Assembly: GCA_963971225.1 (NCBI GenBank)
Contig: OZ020267.1
Span: 54,763,590 to 54,827,589, forward strand
Source: Melieria omissa
Lineage: Eukaryota > Arthropoda > Insecta > Diptera > Ulidiidae
Reading direction: 5' to 3'
Length of the DNA stretch: 64,000 bases
Shown here: piece by piece, positions 35,975 through 48,214 of the stretch
How the letters are laid out: every line of letters starts with the position of its first letter
Position numbering within the stretch: the first letter of the stretch is position 1
Translations under genes and position numbers: made by a program
The notes under the pieces: model-generated
Told to the model about the DNA's origin: nothing
Seen by the model: only the letters and a program-made list of their open reading frames with translations
The model's database searches: none

Positions 35975-36161
35975 CAGTGGTTTTCGCTTATAACGAAACC
36001 GTTTAAAACGATTTTCCGCCTAAAACGAACCAATTTCAAGAGTACGCGCTTTATGTTTATTCGTTTATTCGCTTATTACGGACCCCTTTTAAAGCGAACT
36101 TTCGGTTAAAACGAACCATTTTGTCCAGTCCCTCGAAGTTCGCTTTAAGCGAAAAGTACTG
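35975..36161. mobile_element. pogo/Tigger-like MITE, 187 bp, TA TSD
   Basis: Ends CAGTGGTTTTCGCTTATA and the inverted TTAAGCGAAAAGTACTG, flanked by TA. The interior has further AACGAA/TTCGCTT-type repeats. CAGT ends with TTCGCTTA-type subterminals resemble pogo/Tigger elements of the Tc1/mariner superfamily. No transposase. Confidence 0.7.
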
Positions 36162-39100
36162 TATTTGGAAATTCTTAGTCTGGCCAGGATGATCGATGAA
36201 TGAATGTTGGGCACTTTTAACAGTCCCAATTGAATGTTGCATGGCAAAGAAGTGGCCAAGCCATTGATTTTCCTAAGTAATATGTAATTTTAATTCAATG
36301 TATTTGCATAAAATCTACCCAAGATAAAGTTCACTACACTAAAAGTGGACGATTGTTACTCTCAAGCTTCGTTTGAAGAACAAGAAACTATGCACAAGTA
36401 TGGCAATTAAAAATCAATAATGTTTGGACCAGTCAAAGTCAATTTTACATTTCGCATATTCTATGTGAATCATTAAATTTAATTAAATATCATTATAAAG
36501 ATTTTGGATAATCTATCACATTAGATTTATTTACAGCAAATTTTTGTAGTTTCCAGCTTGACGCACAACGTTTGACATCTCGTATAGTTTAAAAAATGTT
36601 CAACATTAGAAAGCAACAAATTCGATGCTGGTCTGGTAAACCTTTATATCATCAATTAACATAACATCATTTGTCATCACTCCAACAAGTATCAGAAGTA
36701 TACCTTTACTTGTTGTTTTCCATTTGAATTGCCCATTGTTCGGTTTTAAATGCACTTGACTAGCAGTTCTTGAAACATTTGCGTCGCTGCGCAATATTAA
36801 CACAACAATATGCAGAACGACTTAATTCGAAATGTTCACACGCGTCTTTTCGGATGACTTTCAGTTGTGCCGAAACGAACGAAAGCGTTCAGCGTCCAGC
36901 TTGTGTGCAACTTAGCGAATAACCGTTTCCGTCAAAATTTACAGCCAACTGACAAAAAGTTGGCAAAAAAGTCCAACGACAGGGACAGACACAGCAACGG
37001 GCACACACAATCGCAGCCGCAGTCAAGCCAAAGAAAAGCGAAAAACCATTGCCAGATGCACGGCGACAGTGACGATCGGAGCGAGTGGAGCGCCGCGCCG
37101 TGCCGCTGCCGCCAATGAAAGCAAAACAACGCCAGCGCGCCAATGACGCTGCCCCACTGACGAGCGCGAGGCACGCTGCTCGAGCACCTTTCACCGCACC
37201 GTCAAACCGCCGCATCGCATACAATTCAACTTCCATATGCGATCGCAGCGCTTCGACGGCTATGCCAGTGCGTTCAGCGTTCCAATCGCTCAAAATTCTG
37301 TTTACGAAAAATCAAAAATGGAAAAGTTCGACAGCCCCAACCGAGCCACTGAATAAGCAAGCGAACGAACGGACAAATGAAATATAAAAAACACATTTGC
37401 AACAATGCCGCCAAGCAAAAGTATAAAAGAAGAACAACAACAAAACCGCCGAGGCAAATTGCGCATATTCTTTATGGCCCACTAGGTTGACTTCCCGGCC
37501 CAAATAGCAAAAGAATGTACTGTCCGGGTAGGAACCGAATATGAACAAAAGAAATGAAGCATTTTGACTTTATACCTGAAGTGCCAAATGTATCTTTAAT
37601 GATACCTTGGCACTTATGCCGCTGTTAAAGATCGTAGAGCATGCAAGCCAAACTGCTGAGAGAACTCAAGCAGCCTCATTAGAATATGTCTAGCAGTGAA
37701 CTAAACTATAAGCCTTCAAGCCTTTGTACAACAAAAATTCGCAAAATTAAAAAAAAAAAATATTATATGAATCAATAAGCCCACATGCGGAACAGAATGC
37801 AAGTGAAATTGTAATAAAATATGTTGAAAAAATTCAACAGAAAGTAAGCAAACTCGCGGCCATGTGACGTTGTATTTTTGTTGGTGCACTTGGAAAGCCA
37901 CAACCGAATCGGAATCGAATTAATGGATTTGCATTGGCCGCTGACGCAGTGTTGTGGCGTTTGTTGGCAAATGTTTTGCAGCAGACAAAAGTAACCGGTT
38001 GTCTGAGAAATGTCAATTGCAAGTTTGAGTATGAGACTATGATGTAATTGAACTTATATAATTTTACTTTGTTTTTATTAAGTTGTGAATCGGTATTACT
38101 TATGAAACATAATTGAAAGCAACTGACTTGTTTAGGCAGGCAACCAAAAATTAAAACTATTGAAAGATTGGGGGAAAAGTATCTCGTACAAAAGATGTTA
38201 GAGTTCATTCCGCTTCAACTGTTGTGATCGTGACTGCTGAAGTGACATTGCAAGTTTCTTTAAATATTTAAAGAGGATTTATTATTATTATTTTAGCGCA
38301 CTGCGGCTTAAGATTTCTGTTCTGTCCCCTTCATGCACTCAGAGTTTTCTGTGAGTTCAGAATCCGATAGGAATTTTAGTACATTTTCTAAACCTCTCGA
38401 ATTTTCCTAGTATGTGTATTGCAGTTTAATTTTCCTGCAAGCAGAAGCTCCAATGTTAATTTTCTTTGTCAGTTTGCCTGTAATAATACTTAAATTTTTT
38501 AAAGACTCATACATTCCTCGAATCTGTTCTTTTTATATGACCCAATAATCGCCTTGAAATGTTTTAAACCCGGTTGGTTTTCTCAGTATTGATTCCTGAT
38601 GATTATCTCAATATTTTAATAACGAAGCTCATTAGCATCTCATCATTTTCTCTAAATTTATAATGGTATGTGTATATTACATGAACTGAATAATGATTCT
38701 CCCAGATTTAACCAATTATGTTGTGAAAGTTATCTATTTCTAATTATACCATAGAACGTAAATAACAGTTTTCTTAACATTCGACAATTTTTTGCAGAGA
38801 ATAGACAAAGCTAGAAAATGCCCAATTTACATAAAACTTGATTTGATTTCATTGCCAGAGTTTTGGTTTGTTATATTAACGAAGGTTTAAAAGCTAAGAA
38901 CGTTAAGAAACGCTTCTCTTGCAAAGGTGCCGAGACCTTGCGATTTGACCCGCTAGAGTTTTCTTGTTGGATTTTCTGAAGTCGCAGTCTAAGCCAATAA
39001 GTCTAATTTGACTGGTGCTCTCAGTCAATACAACCCAGGCCTTTGTTCAAATATAGCCAGATCTATGCAGCAGAAATCATTGCGCGAGGCATTTTAACGT

Positions 39101-39715
39101 TTCCATACATAATGACAAATATGGGCCTTTCAAATAAGAAAAAGATAATTTTGTTAATACCTCAGACACAATTTGTTTTCTTATATTTCAGCATCGACTC
39201 GCCCTTACTGGAAAGCCTTTAGATAGTTTGACACTTGAAGAGGATCAGAAAATCGCAAGGGACTAATAAATAACTCTTGTAGGAGATACTCAAGCGTCAT
39301 TGCGTTATAGGAACTCACATTACAGGCTGCGACTGCGACTTCTGAATTGATTTCTGAAATTTGTGATAAAGCTTAGTATTGAAAAACTTCGGACAAAAAC
39401 CACAAATAAATAATAATATTTGCTCTTATTATACTGTAAGAATGTGGTCACAAAATATTTAGCAACTAACCATTTAATAACCTGAATCGAAAATATAATA
39501 CATTATTAATCCATTTTTACTTTACATAGCTTATACTGGAACTTTCAGTACCAGATTTACAGTTGAATGCCGGTAATGAAACACATTGTTGTTGCCAATT
39601 GACTTACTGAATATACAACCACATGATTTTCTATTTCAAGGCAGTCAAACAGCCAATGTAGTCAATTAATTGAAAATTCAATTAGTGCAATGCGTAGTTG
39701 TTGTAAGGCCCTTAC

Positions 39716-39874
39716 CACTTTGTTATCGTTGCTATTCAATTCCTTGAGCACAGCACGGCTGCCAGCGCCTATGCTGCCGGCGTTACCGCTGATGTTAAGC
39801 AGCTTTGGCGCTTCTACGTCGTTGCTGCTGCGGCTGCTATTGTTTCCCGTTTCATTGGCGGCACTGTAGCTCAT
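39716..39874 (-). CDS. tacc: Alternative first coding exon of tacc
   Basis: ATG at 39874 opens 53 codons (MSYSAANETGNNSSRSSN ... LNSNDNKV) that end at a GTAAGG donor in phase 0, exactly the phase needed by the tacc acceptor at 27623. Composition (Asn/Ser-rich, hydrophilic) matches the tacc N-terminal region. Joined to the common exons it would give 1387 aa. No other gene on this strand between 29.8 and 39.7 kb could use it. The link is inferred from phase and position; it could instead belong to an unseen gene. Confidence 0.6.
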
Positions 39875-42800
39875 ATTGACTTTTTCTTGCACTTATTACT
39901 TCTATGTAGTTAATAACACAAACTGTTGTTGGTTTATTTCAACAACAGTCAATGTTTGGGGTGTACAAATTGTATAGAAAAATAACAAAGGAATCACTTA
40001 TAGTTGGAAGAAATTCCTATAAACGCGGATTTCGTTTCTACAGTTTCTTTTTTCAATTTGATTTTCGCACACTTCAGAAGTGCTGCCAACTGTATGAGGC
40101 GAATTGATGGCCATCTGGCGTTGCCAAAACAAATTGGCCATTCAATTTGAGCAAGCGCCATCTAGGTGTGAGCGTTGGCAATGAAGAGCTCTTTTTCTGT
40201 TCAGACAGAATTTTGAAAAACAATTTTGGTGACTTACCAATTCAAATTGAAGTGCTTTTTAATCGTTGGGGCTTTAGATACAACATTCATGTGCATTGTA
40301 TTGGCCACATAAATGCAGGTTCAGTAATAACTGACACGAATGTTATGGTTTTATGTGGCTGCTTTCAAGCTGCACAAATTGGAGGTTATGGTATTGAAAT
40401 GTAAGGTTTATTTATAAATCAAATTCATCATGCAATTTTTGTTTTTACTCAGCTTAATATTGCTTGGAGCATACGTGTAGCATAAAAATTGTGATATATT
40501 TAACAAAATAAGGAATGAAAAACGCATTGTCACTTTCACACTCACCATTGATTAACTTATAATTTGATATACTTTTAAGAGTACATAATAATAATAAATT
40601 CCAATACGAGTACATAATACACTATTTCCACACCCACTCCCCACCTCAATGAAAAATAAGTTCACAAAGATTTGTTTTTTTTATTTGAATTATTTAATGT
40701 TTTATTAGAAAAATATTGCTCTTCTCCAAATTCAATCTTAGCATTTTAACGAATTTGTTTTTACTAAATTTGACCTGCTATTAGCTTTAGTCTATGCGAA
40801 AACTGTGCACTAATACTTTCGAGCTTCTAAGTTTGTTGCTTGGTTTTCCGTTCAGTTACCATAATTTGCCTTGTATTGCACAATTTTTATTTTTCAACAT
40901 AAAATTTGCAATGTATTGCAATCCATTACGGTTTCAACACTTCTTAAGTATTATTCTCGTACAACATTCTTTGTTGTTAAGTTATCGTTAAGGTACGTTT
41001 CGTTAAGCAAAAGATTTCATCGTTTCAATTTGAAAATTTCTCCCCAATTCGGAATAAATTATTATTGAATAATTGTAGTTGTATTTCATATTTTTGGTAA
41101 ATTATATGAGATAACGTTTTATGTTATAATAGATTTGTTTACTACGATTAAAATAGCCTAACTGCTGCTTAAGTGTGTCTTTTATTAGACAAGTTGTACT
41201 GCTCGTTCGGAGTCAGCTAGCACAAGTTTTGTATCAACTTCACCTACAGTGGTTAATAAAAACTGTTTAAACTTTAGGAGAACTTAATTTGCATTCGATT
41301 GATCAGTGTCGGTGAGCTACTACGTAAGTATATATAAGAATGTATATATATGTTTTTAATCCGTATAACTTAGGTACACGTACTCTCAGCTTAAGTTTAG
41401 GCTTAGGAATTGAAATTGAACAGTTTTCATATATGTGAAAATAATGTGTGTTAAACTAATGTTTAATTTTAAAATTATGCGCATTTTTGCCATTCAGGGT
41501 TGCATTTAAATGGGCTCAGCTGTTTCCAGCCGACAGCATCGATTCGAAAATTTGAGAACAACGCAAGCAACTTGTCTTTAGTAATAATTTGAAATGTTTT
41601 CTACTTATTAAAACTTAAGAACTATTGCAATATTATTATTATTATTTGTTTATTATTATTTTTTAAATAGTAAAGTGTTGTAGCGAGGCTCACTGTATGT
41701 AGAAACAGTTGATTTTGCTTTTGTGCTAAAGACATGCGCAGAGTAATCGGTTCAGTTGAAAATAACTATTCGAGTTTATTTGTGTGTTCTGGTTTACTGA
41801 CTGGAAAATGTTGATTTGGAGCTTTTTTTTGCATAGTGAATGTTTTGGCCCCGTTGGTGACATTTCTTTGGAGTACGAAATTTATTCGGTTTTTTTCATT
41901 ATGTTTGAAACATTCATATCAAAGTATACTTTTTGAGCGACTTATAACCAAAGTGATGGGGTCTTGTAAGGTGTGAGTTGACGTGAATTAAAAAATTTAA
42001 ATTGAATTTATTTGTTAACCCTTTCGACCCCGAATTTTACCCTGTGTCTCGATATTACTTTTTGGTATTTAAATTATAAAACACTTGTCTAAGAAGTGTG
42101 CACACGACACTTGAAGTCGGTAACCCTTTTTCTTAGAGTTCTAGAGCTACTTTACTTTTGAACAATTTTAGCTTAAAACGGGTAATACATTTATTTTTAT
42201 TTTTTTTTAATTACAGAAAAATTATTTAATATTTATGGAAAAATACAAAATTATTACTTTTTTGATTTTATTTAATCATTATTAAAGAAACAGGATTTTG
42301 ATCAAACGTGCCCAATTCGTAGACTTCAATTAGAACACAAACTTTCTATGATATATATTAATATTTTGGATATTATTTTGGGGATAACAGTACAATTTTT
42401 GTAATTTTCTAAAAATATTAATTTGTTGGTGCCTACTTAACCCATAAATCAATTGTAGCTTTTGCTATAAGATGACATATAAGTGAAGTTGCTCTCAGGC
42501 AACTTTGGGATCGAAAGGGTTAAGTTCTTGCAGATTCCAGTGGTCGAAATAAGACTGACCATTCATTATTGTTTAGGGTTAACTCCATACACTTTAAACG
42601 CGACTATGCCAAGACATAACTTAAGTTCGAAAAGTGTTTCTCCGTACTGAGTCCAGAAAAATTTATCATAACATGAATGAATCATTGAAGTTGTTCCTGA
42701 TTGGTATCTAAATTTCGGTACTCCATGACGATTTGTGTATTTGTTCTCGGTGTGTTTATAGCTGATAGCTGTAAATACTGGTTAGTATTAAAATTGCTTA

Positions 42801-43431
42801 GCAAATTTGTTCCATATAAAATTTGTTTGTGCATTCAATTCACATGGTTAACGGTACAGTGTAAAGTGGGCATAACTAATAACTCTTGGCGAGTTTTGTT
42901 TTGTTTGTAAATTTGTTGCATTTTGTCTATAACCATAAATTTGTAGGTGGTGTGGAATTAACTATGATATTTCTCCACACGGAGAGAGGAGGCTATGAAA
43001 GTAGCGTAAAGAATATGCGAGTTATACCTGAAATTGGTTGCAGTTTTGAAAACCTTTAATGCTTGTCAGCGAACTTTAACTATTTCTACTATGTTGTTAG
43101 TGGTATTTTGCTATTATTTTATATATATATATTTTTGATTTATGAAAACAGTAAAACCCTGATAAGCAATAATTTGTGAAAACAGCTCAAAGGAGAGTGA
43201 ATTGTAAAACTGTAAAACTCTATAAAGTTATGCACAATTGTTGCTATTTTACAATTGTTGTTTTTGTTGTTGTTAAAATACGACATTGTCAAGTATTTAG
43301 CATAAAATTAACAAATATTCCACAGTCATAGTCGTTTCTTGAGTACATCCAAAGTTTCGAAACATTTCGAAACCCCGCAACGTTAGCGACCGAATTACCC
43401 ATTCGATGGCGACTCGAACCCGAGCGCCCAT
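39875..43431. other. Intergenic, tacc alternative exon to transporter 3' end
   Basis: The promoter of the 39874 exon should lie at about 39.9-40.1 kb. The rest is AT-rich and, apart from one TTAA MITE (42019), holds no supported gene. The 85-codon + frame at 40150-40404 has no family resemblance. Confidence 0.45.
42019..42519. mobile_element. piggyBac-type MITE, 501 bp, TTAA TSD
   Basis: Ends CCCTTTCGACCCC and GGGATCGAAAGGG, inverted, flanked by TTAA (42015-42018; 42520-42523). AT-rich, non-coding. Confidence 0.82.
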
Positions 43432-46172
43432 TTAAATGGGCGTGTTGTTGTCGTCATGATTTTTGGTCGTCCATATGCCCGGCATCAGCTGCGGCGGCAG
43501 ATTGCAGTTGGACGCGGGAATATTCATAATGCTCGTAAAGACGGGATGATTGGGCGTGGGACCCTTGGCGTAGGCCTTGTTATCGATGCCGGCCTCGGTG
43601 TTGGCCGACGTTAGCTGGATTTGTGTGGCGGTTGCCATGTTGTTGGTTGCGAGTGTGGTTCGCTGTTTGCTTATCGTACGAGGACTAGAGATGAAAGTGG
43701 TTAAAACACCACCAACTATTGCGAGCGAGGCGAACGCCATTTGCGGTACCAGGTCGCCGAAGATCACAGTTGCGCCGATGAACGGAGCGCCGAGCAGCCA
43801 GAATCGCGCCCAGCATATGGTCGAGAAGGCGCAGATCTTTTTCTTCTCCTCGCTCACGAGCTCCGTGGTGCAGGTGGTGAGAATGGAGAGCGTCGTCGAG
43901 ATGGCCGCCTTGGAGAACATGGCCGACAGCATGAGCAGAGCGACGCGCCCATTAACGGGAACTAAGAAAATGAAGTGAAAAGAGATTGAAACGAATTAAT
44001 AAAAGTAGGACGACTCATGCAGTGAGTGAAAAATTGGATGGGACTAGAAAAATTGCATTCATATTTCCTTTAGCATTGATTGATTGCCAACGTGAGGTTT
44101 AAAATATTTCTAAACGAACTCACTATTGTATGGCACCAGCCAGCCCAGGTAGGCTATGAGGCCAGCCGCCACATTGAATAGACCCGTCCACAGCCATTTG
44201 CGCGTCGTCTTCACGATGAGGAAGAGCCCAATGAATGTGCCAATGATCTCGCACAGTCCCGCCACGGCGGTGTTCACCTCCAGGTGCTCTCGACTGAAGG
44301 AGCGTATGTTGAGCAGCATGCCGTAGTACACCACAATGTAGATGGACCAGGCGAGGTGCACGCACACCATGTGTCGCACCGCCTTCTCGCCCTTCCATAT
44401 CGTCCACCAGCCGGCCGGCGGCGGCGCATCCATGGCGGTCTGCGCTTGCAGCTGTAGTTGCTGGTCGATGTCGTGTGGCAGATTGTAGCGGGTGCCGTTC
44501 ACATCGACGCACTGCAGCAGAATCTTCTTGGCATCGAGTACGCGTCCGCGCGCAATCATCCACCGCGGCGAATCTGGTATCCATCTGTGGAGTAGACGTG
44601 ATCGGGTGAGATTGGTTAAGTGACCTTTGCACTAACTGCTGTTACTTACTGCCATAAATAAATGAGTATCACAGTTGGCCACGAGATGGCCATGTACAGG
44701 TGCGACCAGCTCTGGAAGAAGCTGGCCACGCCCGGCAGCAGTATAACACCAATTGACCAGAATTGCTCGAAGAGTGTGGACACATAAGTCCGGTATTTGC
44801 CGCCCGTTATGTCGGCCACTGGAACACAGGGGAAATAGAGCGTTGGCGCTACTTAGTGGCTGGGTGGCTACTTACTTATCATTCCGCCGGCAGTGTACAT
44901 TTGCGCACAGCAGACGGCCGACAGACAGCGGAAGAAGACGTGCAGCTCGTAGGAGACCACGTGCCCCGTGAGATTGCCGCAGAAGATTTGCGTCACCATG
45001 CCGAAAAGCATCACGTTGCGCGGACTGAAGCTGCACATATCAAAAGCATTCGGTTTATATGCGATCGAAATTTAGATTCCAAGAGATACTCACTATTTCA
45101 GGAGGTGATTCGCCAGAATGCCGCCCGTGAGGACGCCAAACAAATGGAAGAACTGCGTCACCGACACCAGAATGTCGCGCGAGCACACCAAATCATACTG
45201 CGTTATCACCGAGTGGAACTCGGCCATGTGCTCGAACTGCTGACAGGGTATGACGTTGGCGTTGCGCGACGTTGGCTCCTCCCAGACCTTGGGCTCCAGC
45301 TCGCGATGCTCGTAGTTGTAGTAGTGATGCGCGTGCTCCTGCGCATCCTGGTACACATTGCAAAAGTCTATGCTGAACTCCTTGTCGTCGGCCTCCTCCT
45401 TCTGCGGATGCGACACCTTGATCCAGAGCGTTTGGTTGCGGGCGCCCACCGTGTTCGGCGGCTTGCAGAAGAACTCGCCGTGACGCGGCGCCGGCGCGGT
45501 GAATATAATGCAGGCCATGAACCAGCTGGAGGGTATCTTGCACAGGAAGATGAGCAGCACGGCGCGCAACTGCCACCGGCCCCATTCGCCGGTTGCACGC
45601 CCGACTGCGTCCACCTTCGTTTGCATCTTGTTGCTGCTTCGCGGCGCTTTGCCTTCGATGCTCGAGAAGAAGTCCTGCGGATAGAGGTTGTACTGGTGTG
45701 TGTGGGTGCTCGACTGCGTGTAGCTGTAGTTGCTGTAGAGTGCGGGCGAGTTGTTGTTGTCGATGTTTATGCTGGTGTCGGTTAGCACGCTGCCATCGAC
45801 GGTGGCGGAGGTGATGGTGGTGACGGTGACCGTGTTGCCATCAATTCGCTGCAGTGAGGTGATTGAACTGCGACGGCGACATTCGCTGGCCGGCGTACCG
45901 TAGATGCTCGGGCCGGACGACGACGGCGACGCTGTCAAATTGTCGATGCTACGTTTGCGCGAGCTGCCGATGGGAATGGCGGCGGGTGGAAACGCAGCGA
46001 GGGCCGTAACGGTGGGTGTGTGATAGGCCGGCGAATCGGAATTGGTGTCGACGGCTGTGTAGCTGTGATGACTTTTCGCTGATATGTGATTCGGTGCAGT
46101 GCTGCTATTGTTGTTGTTATTGTTCGTTTCAGGCGGGGTTTCCTCTTTGATGGGCAGCAGCGGCGATTCCGC
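43432..46172 (-). CDS. SLC22-type organic ion transporter (MFS), 3' five coding exons
   Basis: Polytopic plasma-membrane carrier of the organic cation/anion (SLC22) family; substrate unknown. Exons: 46172-45094, 45030-44876, 44818-44650, 44584-44124, 43961-43432, all GT-AG with matching phases. From the internal ATG at 45626 the product is 615 aa, the usual SLC22 length: GEWGRWQ before TM1 (residues about 19-42), a large extracellular loop with a possible N-glycosylation site (NQT, 64), then YDLVCSRD before TM2, and PDSPRW at 289-294 (the family PESPRW motif) between TM6 and TM7. The frame stays open for 182 more codons upstream to a good acceptor at 46173. A longer form with a Ser/Thr/Asn-rich cytoplasmic N-terminus therefore needs a first exon I could not find. 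The TM2-TM3 loop, HLLKYFSPRN, lacks the usual Asp-Arg of MFS motif A. Confidence 0.9.
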
Positions 46173-46347
46173 CTGAAAGTGAACGAGAAAAAAGAAGCGT
46201 GCATCAGTTGGAGTATATTCGTAGGGGGCGGAGGGGGGTGAAATTGAAGTTGAAGCTGAATTTGTGTAGCTTCTGTTTTTCTCCTTCCTTTCTTTTTTGT
46301 TGAATTCTCCACAATAGAAAAGCGACCAAATGGTGCGGGCAAACATA

Positions 46348-46882
46348 CGAGGGGCGTTCAATGTATTCTCGGTTTGATTGATATTATTGTGGGTAATTAA
46401 AATATATCATTAGCTAACAACATTATCTGAGGGTATTTATATAAAATTTCATGTTGATAACTTCATTAGTTTGTTTGCTACCTCCAGTCAGCGACGACGA
46501 AAATGACTGACGCGACGTGATGTGTTGCTTCTTCACGACAACGCACCGGTTCACACTGCGCGGCTCTCCAAGGCTGCTGTACGAGAGTGCGGGTTCGAGG
46601 AAATTAACCACCCACCCTACAGCCCGGACCTGGCCGCCAGTGACTACTTTTTATTCCCAAATTTAAAAAAAGACCTCAGGGGAAAGCGATTTGCTGACGA
46701 TAATGAGCTCAAGTCCGCTGTAAATGAAATGAAAATTATTTTTTTAAGGGAATAGAAAAACTTATTTCGCGATCAAACAAATGTATTGAAATCATGGGAG
46801 ACTATATTGAAAAATACATTTTTTTCAAGGTTTTATCTTTTTTCTAACATACCCATACCGAGAATACATTGAACGCCCCTCG
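46348..46882 (+). mobile_element. Internally deleted mariner element, 535 bp
   Basis: Inverted ends CGAGGGGCGTTCAATGTA / TACATTGAACGCCCCTCG (match continues to about 25 bp), flanked by TA. Between them only the C-terminal part of a mariner transposase remains (46525-46755), so the element cannot move itself. It lies in the presumed first intron of the transporter gene, 175 bp upstream of its acceptor. Confidence 0.93.
46525..46755 (+). pseudogene. Mariner transposase C-terminal remnant (D34D part)
   Basis: Frame includes HDNAPVH and HPPYSPDLAASDYFLFPNLK. The second and third catalytic Asp are separated by exactly 34 residues, the mariner D,D34D spacing. The N-terminal DNA-binding half and first catalytic Asp are gone. 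It ends with a stop at 46753-46755. Confidence 0.92.
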
Positions 46883-48214
46883 TACTTTATACAACTTTTA
46901 ATTACGTTTTTCAATTTTTTTTAATTTTTCATAAATATTATTAAATATTTTAATGGATATTAACATTGGCTCCAGCAATTTAAAGATAATGAAATTTTTG
47001 CTGTAACAGATTTTTAAATTTCTGAAACAGACCATTTGTTAGGATTCAGTTTCGATGCAGCACAGCGTAATTTCTGCCAGTGCCCCCCAACCCAGAGGTC
47101 ATAAGTTCGATTCTAACTAAAGGTTTGGCTCCCGCATGTTTCTAATTTTCAAAATTTGTCCTTCTAATTATTTCTTATTGCATCAACATTAGTCAGTTCA
47201 ATCGATTGCTTTGTAATAAAACATTTCAAATATGTTGGAAAAGTTGTTTTTATAAATTATTTAATTAAATTAATTAAATTCTTTGAAATTTCACCGAAGA
47301 TTAGCTCATGAAATTATTGTTGGTCGCTGCATATTGAACGCAACAAGTACTGCTGTCAAAAGCAAACGTCTGAAATGTGCGCACCTTGGCTGCCACTTAC
47401 GCGGCCCACACCAGCAATGCGCGCCACCTGACCTAATCTGACCTGACCTGCGTTAAACTGCGCTAACTTACACCATGCGAGAACTACACCAACCCCGACC
47501 ACATTCTTCTTGCTGCTGCTGCTGTTATTATTTCCTCGGCTTATCGCTGGGAGTTCTTTATACAGGCGGCGCGTAAACAAGCTATGTAAATATTCAAAAG
47601 TAGATGGGCAGAAGAGGGGTGCAATAAAATGAACTGCCGTGACGTGAATTCATTAATTTTGTGAAGATCGCGTCTGCATTTAGGCGCCACAACATCTAAT
47701 GGTGGTTTTTCATTACGTTTTGTGTGTGTCTTAGAGTGTTATTAAATATGAAAAACTGTGGGCAATTTTGAAAAATGATTGCGGTTTTGAAAAATTAATA
47801 AAACAGCTTGATGGTTGCGTCCGCTCGATTGCTGATGTTGGTTGCTGATGAGCGGCCAGTGGGGTTGGTGAGGCGTGCCGCCAGTGTGGATGATGATGAA
47901 ATTTGCATAAATATATTTACAATTACTTTTATGTAAACATGTTTTCAGTTTTTTAGTGAAATAAAATGAAGTGCCGAAACAATGTAATTAAATGTTTTAA
48001 AAAATATTGTTTAAGTAAAAAAAAAACTCATAGGCTGACAATTAAAATTACAAAGCAGTTCCTGTATTTTTTGATGTTTCTAAAGCACTTTTAAGCTTTA
48101 AGGTTATACTGTCTTGAAAAGCTTGAAAAGTTGAATATGTAACCTTTTAATAAGAATTATAGTTCTCAATTAACTTAAAAATGCAGTGTTTTCATAAAAA
48201 ATTATGGTCTCTTA
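46883..48214. other. Upstream of transporter; possible 5' exon not resolved
   Basis: No coding exon is demonstrable. A minus-strand GTAAGT at about 47392-47397 could be the donor of a 5' exon, but the frame before it has no ATG. Near 47085-47125 a tRNA B-box-like string (AAGTTCGATTC) hints at an old SINE. Confidence 0.3.

Larger units (their letters stand above)
30801..39715 (-). other. Upstream tacc intron or intergenic region with MITEs
   Basis: If the exon at 39716-39874 belongs to tacc, this is intron. Contains three delimited DNA elements (31204, 34833, 35975) and two GC-rich blocks (32.6-33.1 kb; 36.85-37.4 kb) whose overlapping frames on both strands lack recognisable coding content. 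The second block may be another promoter. Confidence 0.4.

Noticed and set aside
40150..40404. 85-codon + frame near the tacc alternative exon
   Set aside because: No ATG at its start (TTG), no family resemblance, and it sits in the likely promoter of the 39874 exon.
46173..46361. Open 63-codon extension upstream of the transporter exon
   Set aside because: Crosses a clear TTTCAG acceptor and runs to the border of the mariner; most likely intron.
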